Origin: DASSQJ01 sp963730165
GTDB taxonomy: Bacteria; Actinomycetota; Actinomycetes; Actinomycetales; Dermatophilaceae
Assembly (NCBI GenBank): GCA_963730165.1
Contig: CAVSQS010000005.1
Coordinates: 1-64,000, forward strand
Reading direction: 5' to 3'
Length of the DNA stretch: 64,000 bases
Part shown: positions 57,250-64,000 of the stretch, in pieces
Position numbering within the stretch: position 1 is the stretch's first letter
Layout of the letters: the number at the start of each line of letters is the position of its first letter
The notes under the pieces: generated by a model
The model's input: the letters and a program-made list of their open reading frames with translations, nothing else
What the model was told of the DNA's origin: nothing
The model's database searches: none
Position numbers and translations under genes: made by a program

Positions 57250-58431
57250 TCACTCGCCTCCCGGGCCCGCGGCGGCGACGGGCTCCGGCTGGTGCGACCC
57301 GGGGAGCCCTCGCAGGACCGCGGCCTCCTCGGTGATGTCGATCCCGACCGGACACCACGTGATGCAGCGACCGCAGCCGACGCAGCCCGAGCTGCCGAAC
57401 TGGTCCTGCCACGCGGCCAGCTTGTGCGTCATCCACTGGCGGTACCTCGACGAGGAGGACTCGCGCACCGTGCCGCCGTGGATGTACGAGAAGGCGGAGG
57501 TGAAGCACGAGTCCCACACCCGGTGCCGCTCGACCCGGTCGCCGACGAGGTCGGTGGTGTCCTCGATCGAGGTGCAGAAGCACGTGGGGCACACGAGGGT
57601 GCAGTTGGTGCACGAGAGGCACCGGGTGGCCACCTCGCTCCACCGGGGACTGTCGACGCTCGCGTAGAGCAGCTCCTTGAGGCCCTGGGTGTCGAGCTGC
57701 CGGCCCATCCGACGGATGGCCCGCGCGGTGACGTCGTCGGCGGCGGCGAGGTCCTCCGCTGCGGGTGGTGCGCTCGGCACCGCCTCCAGCACCTCCCGGC
57801 CGCGCTCGCTCCCGACCTCGACGAGAAATCGGTGCCCGCCGCCCAGGAGCTCGGTGAGGACGAGGTCGACCGCGTCGTGCTCGGGGTCGGGCCTGGGGCC
57901 GGTGCCCATCGACGCGCAGAAGCAGGTGCCGCCGGGGTCGGCGCAGGCGACGGCGACGACGAAGGCGCCCTCCCGCCGGGCGGAGTAGCTCGGGTCGGTG
58001 AACCGACGCGCGGTGAGGACCGTGTCGTGGATCCCGACGGCGGCGACGTCGCAGGAGCGCACACCGATCAGCGCGTACGGCCCGCGTCGGCCGGTGTCGT
58101 CCTCGTCGGTGGGCTCGAGGTCGGCGCCGCGGCGGTCGGGGCGGCGGTGGCCGCGCCAGAGCAGCTCGTCGGCGGGGAAGAAGACCGGCTTCGCGGCCTG
58201 TGCGGCGGCGGCGAAGCCGAAGAAGGCCTCGTCGGTGCGCTCCCGCACGCGGTAGGTGCCGGGGGCCTGCTCGTCCCCGACGCCCCGAGGCAGGTCGTCG
58301 ACGCCGGAGAGTGGTGCGGTGACGACGGCACCACCGCGGACCGTGGGTCCGAGGACGGTGAAACCTCGGTCGTGCAGGGCCTCGATGAGGGCCTGCAGGC
58401 CGGCGACGTCGATCATCCGGTTCTCGACCAT
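57250..58431 (-). CDS. Hydrogenase 4Fe-4S dicluster subunit (beta)
   Basis: A 393-residue Fe-S protein. Two cluster motifs are CLSCTNCTLVCPTCFC and CVGCGRCITWCPVGID. The N-terminal part has ADELLWRG, ALIGVRSCDVAAVGIHDTVL and CADPGGTCFCASMGTG, as in anaerobic sulfite reductase subunit A and group 3b hydrogenase beta subunits. It carries electrons within the NADP-linked complex. ATG 58431 has GGGAGG 5 nt upstream. It is the first gene of the operon, so the promoter should lie in 58432-58592, where I see no clear site. Confidence 0.92.
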   Translation of the reverse strand: MVENRMIDVAGLQALIEALHDRGFTVLGPTVRGGAVVTAPLSGVDDLPRGVGDEQAPGTYRVRERTDEAFFGFAAAAQAAKPVFFPADELLWRGHRRPDRRGADLEPTDEDDTGRRGPYALIGVRSCDVAAVGIHDTVLTARRFTDPSYSARREGAFVVAVACADPGGTCFCASMGTGPRPDPEHDAVDLVLTELLGGGHRFLVEVGSERGREVLEAVPSAPPAAEDLAAADDVTARAIRRMGRQLDTQGLKELLYASVDSPRWSEVATRCLSCTNCTLVCPTCFCTSIEDTTDLVGDRVERHRVWDSCFTSAFSYIHGGTVRESSSSRYRQWMTHKLAAWQDQFGSSGCVGCGRCITWCPVGIDITEEAAVLRGLPGSHQPEPVAAAGPGGE

Positions 58432-58592
58432 CACGCCTCCCGCGGCGCCGGGGTGGACCCACTGTCCACCCCCTCCACCGTAGGGGTTCCGGGCGGGCCG
58501 GCGGCTGTGAGATCGGACATGCCCGCCGGTCACCGGCAGCGGGGCGGGGTGTCGGCGTCGGACGGGGCTCTCCCGGCGCCGAAGGGTCGTGG

Positions 58593-59048
58593 TCACGGTG
58601 CGGTCAGGACGTCGGAGCGGGCCGCTGAGGTGACCGAGATCGTGATCGAGACCCCGAGGTCGCGCAGGAACGACCCCACCATCGGCAGCTCCGCCTCGCC
58701 GATGAGTGCGACCACCGCGGTGCGCCCGTCGGGGCTGCCGGTGCGCGGGCCCAGCCGCCATCGGCTGACCCCGCCCGGTCGCCGGGCCGAGCCCACGTAG
58801 GCGGCGGCGCGCTCGCGCACCGAGGCGTCGCTCAGCGGTACGGCGTCACCGAGTCCGCGGTCGTATGCCGTGGCGTCGAGGGCGTTGGCGGCCTCGAGCG
58901 CGGCCCCGTCCGCGACGTCGAGCAGCCGGATCCGCGCCAGGTGGGCGGAGGTGACCGCGACCGTCCCCGCGACGAGGACCATGGCGATGACGGCCAGACC
59001 CAGCAGGTAGAGACTGATCGAGCCGCGCTCGTCCCGCTGCCCCGTCAC
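58593..59048 (-). CDS. TadG-like pseudopilin/pilus assembly protein
   Basis: A 151-residue protein: short N-terminus ending in DERGSISLYLLGLAVIAMVL with a prepilin-like motif and membrane helix, then an extracytoplasmic part (LLDVADGAALEAANALDATA) as in Rv3655/TadG-like proteins of actinobacterial Tad loci. GTG 59048 overlaps the TadE gene stop by 4 nt (GTGA). It is the last gene of the pilus operon. Confidence 0.82.
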   Translation of the reverse strand: MTGQRDERGSISLYLLGLAVIAMVLVAGTVAVTSAHLARIRLLDVADGAALEAANALDATAYDRGLGDAVPLSDASVRERAAAYVGSARRPGGVSRWRLGPRTGSPDGRTAVVALIGEAELPMVGSFLRDLGVSITISVTSAARSDVLTAP

Positions 59049-59485
59049 GGCGTGCCTCGGAAGCGGTCGACGGTCGAGACGTGGGTGGCGGTGACCGGGA
59101 CCGTGAGTGGCGCCACCTCGCGCGCGAACGCCGGGACGAGCGGGAGCGGGACGGTCACCGTCGCCGTGGCGCTCACCCGGCCACCCGGCCGGAGGCACGG
59201 GCTGCCGTCGCAGGCCAGCGTGAGCCGTGCCGAGTCGGCGAGGTCGTGGTCCTCGAAGCTGATCTGCGCCGCGGCCCGGGCCCTGGCCTCTGCGGCCCGG
59301 CCGTCGGTGGCGGTGACGAACGCACGCCCCGCCTCACGCGACGCCTGGGCGACGGCGAACGCGCCGGCCTGGACGCGGGCGAGCACGAGCACGAGGTAGA
59401 CGAGCGGCACGAGCAGCAGCACCCCGAGGACGACGAACTCGACGATCGCGCTACCGCGCTCGTCCCGCGGGCTGCGTCGCCTCAC
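59045..59485 (-). CDS. TadE-like minor pilin
   Basis: A 146-residue protein with DERGSAIVEFVVLGVLLLVP at the N-terminus, the TadE motif (GSAxVEF), one membrane helix and a beta-rich exterior (GGRVSATATVTVPLPLVPAF). Glu in the VEF motif is typical of pseudopilins processed after Gly. GTG 59485 overlaps the previous stop by 4 nt. It is in the Tad operon between a second TadE-like and the TadG-like gene. Confidence 0.88.
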   Translation of the reverse strand: MRRRSPRDERGSAIVEFVVLGVLLLVPLVYLVLVLARVQAGAFAVAQASREAGRAFVTATDGRAAEARARAAAQISFEDHDLADSARLTLACDGSPCLRPGGRVSATATVTVPLPLVPAFAREVAPLTVPVTATHVSTVDRFRGTP

Positions 59486-59865
59486 TGCTCCTCCACGAAG
59501 GCGCGGCCGGTGACGTGAAGCGAGCCGTCGGGGCCGACGAGACCGAGGACGGGCAGCGGGGCGACAATCCGCACCTCGACCACGCGCACCCCTGCGACCC
59601 GGGCTTCGGTGGCCGTCACACTGCGCGCGTACCTCTGCGAGAGGGAGGCTGCGATGAGGTCGCGCGCGCGAGCCGCGCCCAGCCCGGGGTCCGCGTCGGC
59701 ACGGGCCCCGTAGCGGGCCCCCTCCGACGCGCACGAGATGAGGAGGTTGCGCGTGAAGAGCGCGAGGCCGAGCTGCACGACGGCCAGGAACAGAACGATC
59801 ACGAGCACGGAGACGAGCACGAAGTCGGGCACCGCCGCGCCGCGCTCCTGCCGACGCGGCCGCAC
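59482..59865 (-). CDS. TadE-like pilus assembly protein
   Basis: A 127-residue protein. The N-terminal motif QERGAAVPDFVLVSVLVIVL has Pro-Asp in place of the usual Val-Glu, which is a variation of the TadE prepilin motif; LFTRNLLISCASEGARYGAR is the conserved helical extension. One membrane helix, exterior domain of mixed beta. GTG 59865 is the chosen start. It lies 8 bp after the DUF4244 pilin gene, in the Tad operon. Confidence 0.85.
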   Translation of the reverse strand: MRPRRQERGAAVPDFVLVSVLVIVLFLAVVQLGLALFTRNLLISCASEGARYGARADADPGLGAARARDLIAASLSQRYARSVTATEARVAGVRVVEVRIVAPLPVLGLVGPDGSLHVTGRAFVEEQ

Positions 59866-59873
59866 GACCGGGC

Positions 59874-60083
59874 TCAGCCGCCGACCGAGGCGAGCGCGTC
59901 GGTGAAGAGCGCGACGAGCTGGTCCTCGGCGACGATCCAGAGCGCGGAGACCAGCGCGGCCGTCATCAGGGTGATGAGGACCCACCCGGGGACGTCCCCC
60001 CGCTCGTCGGGCCGGAGCGCGCCGCGCGGACGGGCTGGCCGGCGGCACATCGGACGTCCGTGGAACGTCGTCGTCGATCTCAT
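59874..60083 (-). CDS. DUF4244 Flp-type pilin
   Basis: A 69-residue protein, the probable major pilin subunit. The basic leader (MRSTTTFHGRPMCRRPARPR) ends near DERGDVPGWVLITLMTAALV, a prepilin processing region followed by one hydrophobic helix, and a short tail (EDQLVALFTDALASVGG). DUF4244 is an actinobacterial Flp-pilin-like family encoded in Tad loci. It is placed between TadC and the TadE-like genes. ATG 60083 is a natural start. Confidence 0.88.
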   Translation of the reverse strand: MRSTTTFHGRPMCRRPARPRGALRPDERGDVPGWVLITLMTAALVSALWIVAEDQLVALFTDALASVGG

Positions 60084-60105
60084 GGGTGGTCCTTCCGTGA
60101 CGTGG

Positions 60106-61038
60106 TCAGAGGGAGAAGCGGAAGAAGCTGAAGCCCGGGAACACCGCGAAGAGCACGGTGACGGGGAGGATCAGAAAGACGACGGGAACCATCATGAGGA
60201 TCTCCTTGCGCCCACCCGCCTCCATGAGGGACCGTCGCCCCTCCTCCCGGACGTCCTGGGCCTGGGCACGGAGCACGTCGGCGAGCGGGGTGCCCCGTTG
60301 CACCGCGACGACGATGCCGTCGACGAAGCGCCGCAGGCTCGGCACGCCGGTGCGGTCGGCGAGGCCCTGGAGCGCGGTCACGAGGTTGGCCCCTGCCCGA
60401 GCGTCGGCAAGGCAGCGCCTCAGCTCGTCGGCCAACTCACCCCGGGAGAGCCGGCAGACGCGGTCCAGCGCCCCCACGGCGCCCTCCCCGGCTCCGACCG
60501 AGAGGGCGAGCAGCTCGGCGATCGTCGGGAACTCGGCGAGCATCCGCCGCTCGCGACGCGTCGCTCGCACCGACAGGAGGTGGTCGCGGCCGGCCACGCC
60601 CAGACCGAGCCCAGTGAGGGTCAGCAGGACGACAGGGACCGCGGACGACCCACGGGCCAGCGCCACAGCGACGCCGAAGGCCGCGCCGAGGACCGCACCG
60701 CCGATGCCCCAGAGCACCTGTTCGGCCCGGAAGCGATCCACATCCGGAGCCGCTCCGGCACGCAACAGCCGGCTCCGGACCGTCACCCTCCCTCCCATGA
60801 CGCGCTCCACGCCACGGCCCAGGTCGCGCAGGAGCGGAGCGGTGAGGATGCCGATCGCGCCGGAGGCTGCGGAGCGCTCCTCGAGCAGCCTCGACGGAAC
60901 CGGCGTGTCGCGCAGGTACGGCAGGACCCGCTCCGCCAGGCCGGTCCGGCGCCGACGGGGCAGGCGCGACCAGACGAGGGCGAGCCCCATTCCCGCGCAC
61001 AGACCGAGCAGGGCCCCGTCCCGGACGAGCGGGCTCAT
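60106..61038 (-). CDS. tadC: TadC-like inner-membrane platform protein
   Basis: A 310-residue T2SSF-domain protein. N-terminal helix (LLGLCAGMGLALVWSRL), middle helices (QVLWGIGGAVLGAAFGVAVA; VVLLTLTGLGLGVAG), then the conserved F domain (FPTIAELLALSVGAGEGAVG; LRRFVDGIVVAVQRGTPLAD) and a C-terminal helix (IPVVFLILPVTV-type MMVPVVFLILPVTVLFAVFP). With TadB it forms the platform for pilus assembly driven by TadA. ATG 61038 overlaps the tadB stop by 4 nt. Confidence 0.9.
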   Translation of the reverse strand: MSPLVRDGALLGLCAGMGLALVWSRLPRRRRTGLAERVLPYLRDTPVPSRLLEERSAASGAIGILTAPLLRDLGRGVERVMGGRVTVRSRLLRAGAAPDVDRFRAEQVLWGIGGAVLGAAFGVAVALARGSSAVPVVLLTLTGLGLGVAGRDHLLSVRATRRERRMLAEFPTIAELLALSVGAGEGAVGALDRVCRLSRGELADELRRCLADARAGANLVTALQGLADRTGVPSLRRFVDGIVVAVQRGTPLADVLRAQAQDVREEGRRSLMEAGGRKEILMMVPVVFLILPVTVLFAVFPGFSFFRFSL

Positions 61039-61904
61039 CGGAGCACCCGCCGGTCCTCGGGCAGCCGACCGAGCCGCATCATCGACCAGTACGCCACGGC
61101 GGTGACCCCGGCTCCCGCCCCGAGGATCGCCACCCCGAGCGGGGAGGCGTAGGCGGCCACGGACTCGGGGTTGGTCGACAGCATGGCCAGCACGATCCAC
61201 GGCGCCGCAGCGGCCAGGCGGGCGGCGTTGACGGTCCACGACTGGCGCGCCTCGAGCTCGGCACGGGTCCGCGCGTCCTCGCGCAGGAAGCCGGACAGGG
61301 TGCGGAGCAGGTGCCCCAGGTCGCTCCCGCCGACCTCACGGGCGATGCGCAGGCTCTCGACGAGCCGGTCGCCGACCGGGTCACTGAGGTGGTCCTTGAG
61401 ACGGTCGAGGCAGTCGGCGAACCGCCCCGAGAGCCGGTAGTCGTCGGCGAATCGGCGAAACGGCTCACGAAGCTCCTCGGGACCGCGCTCACCCAGCTGG
61501 CTGAGCGCCTCCGGTAGCGCCATCCCGGCCCTCACCGCGGAGACGATGTTGTCGACGGCATCCGGCCAGAGGTCGCGCAAACGGGCCCGCCGACGGCGCG
61601 CGCGGCGACGGACGAGCACGATGGGCGCGGCAGCGGCCATGCCGGCGAAGCACACGGCGATGGGGAGGACGCCCACGGTGAGGTGCACGAGGGCCAGGAC
61701 GAGGAGTGCGGCCATCGCGCACCCGCCGAGCAGGGTCCGCAGGCCGAGCCCGGCGAACCCTGCCTGGACCACGTCGTCGGCGAGCCGGTTTAGCGGCCCG
61801 AGGCCGCGGGCACGCTCTGGTGTCGGCGGGGACGGCACCCAGCAGCTCCACCAGACGAGGAAGAGCCCCGTCCCCGCCCCGAGCCCGACGAGGAGGCCCG
61901 TCAT
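61035..61904 (-). CDS. tadB: TadB-like inner-membrane platform protein
   Basis: A 289-residue T2SSF-domain protein. Two N-terminal helices, a basic loop (VRRRARRRRARLRDLWPDAV), then the F domain (DNIVSAVRAGMALPEALSQL, then EPFRRFADDYRLSGRFADCL; IAREVGGSDLGHLLRTLSGF) and C-terminal helices. It is the partner of TadC. ATG 61904 overlaps the TadA stop by 4 nt, confirming one operon. Confidence 0.92.
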   Translation of the reverse strand: MTGLLVGLGAGTGLFLVWWSCWVPSPPTPERARGLGPLNRLADDVVQAGFAGLGLRTLLGGCAMAALLVLALVHLTVGVLPIAVCFAGMAAAAPIVLVRRRARRRRARLRDLWPDAVDNIVSAVRAGMALPEALSQLGERGPEELREPFRRFADDYRLSGRFADCLDRLKDHLSDPVGDRLVESLRIAREVGGSDLGHLLRTLSGFLREDARTRAELEARQSWTVNAARLAAAAPWIVLAMLSTNPESVAAYASPLGVAILGAGAGVTAVAYWSMMRLGRLPEDRRVLR

Positions 61905-63130
61905 GCCGGCTCCCGCGTCAACAGCGCCGCGACGTCGAACCCCGCGCGCTCGAATCGCTCGGCGTGCGGCGGGAAGCCGTCGGCTCGCCGCAGCTCACCG
62001 TCGCGGCGGACGAAGATGTCGGCGATCTCGACGACGTCCTCCTCCACTCGACCCGGCACCGCGGCGACTTCTCGGACGACCCGACGGCCGTCGCGCTCCA
62101 GGGAAAGATGGACGACGAGGTCGACGGAGGCCGCGACCGTCGGCACGACGAAGCGGGCCGCGACGTTCTCACCGGCGAGGAGGGGCAGCGTGCACATCTT
62201 CGTCACCGCCTCACGGGCACTGTTCGCGTGGACGGTGCACATCCCGGGTAGTCCCGAGTTGAGGGCGATGAGCAGGTCGAGACTCTCCGCCTGCCGGACC
62301 TCGCCCACGACGATGCGCGACGGCCGCATCCGCAGGGCCTCCTTGACGAGCCGGCGGAGTGGCACCTCCCCGGTCCCCTCGAGGGACGGCTGGCGACACT
62401 GCATGGAGGCCACGTCGCGGTGAGGGATCCGCAGCTCGAAGACCTCCTCGCAGGTCACGACCCTCTCCCGCGCGGGAATGGCGGCCGCGAGGCAGTTCAA
62501 CATGGTCGTCTTCCCCGCCTGGGTGCCTCCGGCGACCAGGATGTTGAGGCCGGCCACGACGGCGGCATCGAGGAAGCGCGCGGCCTGCGGTGTGATCGTG
62601 CCGAGCCGGAGCAGGTCGTCCATCGTGTCCGCCTTCACGACGAACTTGCGGATGTTGACGTACCAGTGCTCGCGCGTGATGTCGGGGATGACGACGTGCA
62701 GTCGGCTGCCGTCAGGCAGCACCGCGTCGACGAACGGGGAGGACAGGTCGACCCGCCGCCCGGACGGCTTGAGCATCCGCTCGACGAGGTCCCGGACCTG
62801 GTCGTGGGTCAGGAGCGTGGTGGTCAGCTCGGCCACCCCGTCACGGGCGACGAAGACGCGAGACGGCTCGTTGACCCAGATCTCCTCGATGCTGGGATCG
62901 TCGAGGTACTGCTGCAACGGACCGTAACCGACGACGGTGTCCCACAGCACCTTCGACGTCGCACCAGGATCGGTCAGGACGGGCAGTCCACCGTGCATCG
63001 AGCGCTCGTCGTAATCGGTGACGGCATCGTGCACCAGGCGTCGGACCGCCGGTTCGTCACGCTGCGGGTCCAGACCCGAGCGACGGATGAGCTCGCGCAC
63101 CTCACCCTCGAGCGTGGCGACGGCGTCCAC
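61901..63130 (-). CDS. tadA: TadA/CpaF secretion ATPase
   Basis: A 409-residue hexameric ATPase. Walker A GGTQAGKTT; the Asp-box-like VTCEEVFELRIPHRDVASMQ; Walker B RIVVGEVRQAESLDLLIALN; and the His-box MCTVHANSAREAV. The N-terminal domain (VLWDTVVGYGPLQQYLDDPS, then IEEIWVNEPSRVFVARDGV) is characteristic of CpaF. It powers Flp pilus polymerisation. GTG 63130 is chosen, with AAGGGGTC 4 nt upstream. It is the first gene of the operon visible; no TadZ/CpaE-type gene is seen upstream in the window. Confidence 0.94.
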   Translation of the reverse strand: MDAVATLEGEVRELIRRSGLDPQRDEPAVRRLVHDAVTDYDERSMHGGLPVLTDPGATSKVLWDTVVGYGPLQQYLDDPSIEEIWVNEPSRVFVARDGVAELTTTLLTHDQVRDLVERMLKPSGRRVDLSSPFVDAVLPDGSRLHVVIPDITREHWYVNIRKFVVKADTMDDLLRLGTITPQAARFLDAAVVAGLNILVAGGTQAGKTTMLNCLAAAIPARERVVTCEEVFELRIPHRDVASMQCRQPSLEGTGEVPLRRLVKEALRMRPSRIVVGEVRQAESLDLLIALNSGLPGMCTVHANSAREAVTKMCTLPLLAGENVAARFVVPTVAASVDLVVHLSLERDGRRVVREVAAVPGRVEEDVVEIADIFVRRDGELRRADGFPPHAERFERAGFDVAALLTREPA

Positions 63131-63457
63131 GGCTGACCCCCTTCCCCGAGCGGCCGGGCCCCTCCCCGGTGCACTGCCCCTAGGGAACCCCACCAGAGGG
63201 GCGGCCGCATCCCGAGCGGCGCACGACTGTGGACAACGCGGCTCTGGAGCGACGGACGAGGACCATGGGGCCCAAGAGCCCCAGTGGTCCCACGGCGCGG
63301 CGGGCGCCAGGGCAAGCCTTGCCGGTGGCCGTCAGAACGACTCGGCCGAGGCGCCCAATCCGCACCCTCGGATCCCCTCGCCGCACTGCAAGGACGACGG
63401 CGGAGTCGCAGGCGCTATCGCACGGGAGTGTCGGACCTCAGCTGAGACGGCTTCGAG
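63131..63457. other. Intergenic stretch upstream of tadA
   Basis: About 330 bp. No open frame has protein character and I recognise no site. It should contain the Tad operon promoter. Confidence 0.5.
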
Positions 63458-63943
63458 CTAGGAGATGTAACCCGCCAGCGCGTCCTTGACCCCGTTGGAG
63501 ACGGAGCTGGTGCCGCCGAGGATGACGATCCGGCCAGGGTTGAGCCGGGTCAGCTCATCGGCGACGACGGACGGGATCGACGTCGGCGTCACCAGCAGCA
63601 CCGGACCGCCCTTGACCCGCCCGCGGGACCACCCGAGAGCGCATCCGGGAAGCTCGTCCCCGTCGCCACATACGCCACCGGCACCCTCCGGTCGAACGTC
63701 GCGGCGCTGATCGCCGCCGACGTCGCATACCGGTTCCGACCCGACACCCGGTCCACCGACCCGGCCACCGTGGCAACCTCCGGCGCCACCCCCGGCCACG
63801 GTGGTCACACCCCCTGCGGCGCTCGCAGCAACACCCCCACCACCGAGCACCACCGCTACCGACGCCACCAACGCCCCCCACCCCCACCACCACCGAGAAC
63901 CCGCCCCGCCACCCTTGCGACCGCAAGACGGGCGCCACCCCAT
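63458..63943 (-). pseudogene. Cell-wall-binding repeat protein, interrupted by two frameshifts
   Basis: The start frame encodes a signal-peptide-like N-terminus (WWWGWGALVASVAVVLGGGG). Near 63785-63800 the homology moves to another frame that encodes VDRVSGRNRYATSAAISAAT and YVATGTSFPDALSGGP, the CW_binding_2 motif. Near 63605-63625 it returns to the first frame (GGPVLLVTPTSIPSVVADEL, then NPGRIVILGGTSSVSNGVKD) up to the stop. Net shift is zero, and each change lies in a G/C run, so either the gene is decayed or the sequence has two small errors. Intact, it would be a short secreted cell-wall binding protein. Confidence 0.7.
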
Positions 63944-64000
63944 TCCGACCGATTCACAGAATCCGTCTCACCAGGCGACCAAAGGTTCGACCGTCGGCCA

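Overview
The window is a high-GC chromosome segment of an actinobacterium. A Micrococcales member, perhaps Intrasporangiaceae-like, is my inference. The support is an ssrA tag reading ADSKRTDFALAA, a prfB - ftsE - ftsX - M23 peptidase - smpB series, a Tad pilus locus with a DUF4244 pilin, many GTG starts, and ATGA/GTGA stop-start overlaps.

Region 1 (1-14.7 kb) is accessory DNA: short genes on both strands, mostly small membrane proteins, lipoproteins, SHOCT and CsbD proteins, a SUKH-3 immunity-like protein, a universal stress protein and a MazF-type toxin with its antitoxin. An IS110 element sits against a truncated CPBP protease gene, and there are relics of an IS481-like transposase and a histidine kinase. 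Nine clear copies of a ~30-bp repeat, all in the same orientation and all intergenic, divide the stretch, often with one gene per interval. A tRNA 3'-end-like fragment (14682-14707) lies near its right edge.

Region 2 (14.7-32.6 kb) is nitrogen-compound catabolism. Glutaminase, an M17 aminopeptidase, an SLC13 permease and another carboxylate-type transporter lie together on the minus strand. A PucR-type regulator is divergent from a six-gene operon: APC permease, aminoaldehyde dehydrogenase, GABA/5-aminovalerate transaminase, semialdehyde dehydrogenase, class III CoA-transferase and glutaryl-CoA dehydrogenase. Together these could take cadaverine or 5-aminovalerate through glutarate to crotonyl-CoA. 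A PLDc_N-SHOCT membrane protein, a conserved basic protein and a baeRF-like protein follow.

Region 3 (33-51.7 kb): a tyrosine integrase next to the 3' end of ssrA, with a 16-bp leader/trailer inverted repeat around ssrA; an ethanolamine-type permease between two Pro/Thr-rich membrane-anchored proteins; a patatin; pyruvate carboxylase; a 57-residue CsbD protein; then DUF2207, smpB, an M23 peptidase, ftsX, ftsE, a TY-Chap-like gene, prfB and hsp20.

Region 4 (51.8-64 kb): a TreT-like glycosyltransferase; a group 3b-type [NiFe]-hydrogenase operon (Fe-S subunit, cNMP-binding protein, flavin subunit, small subunit, large subunit, maturation protease); a Tad/Flp pilus operon (TadA, TadB, TadC, pilin, TadE-like and TadG-like proteins); and, at the right edge, a cell-wall-binding-repeat gene split by two compensating frameshifts.
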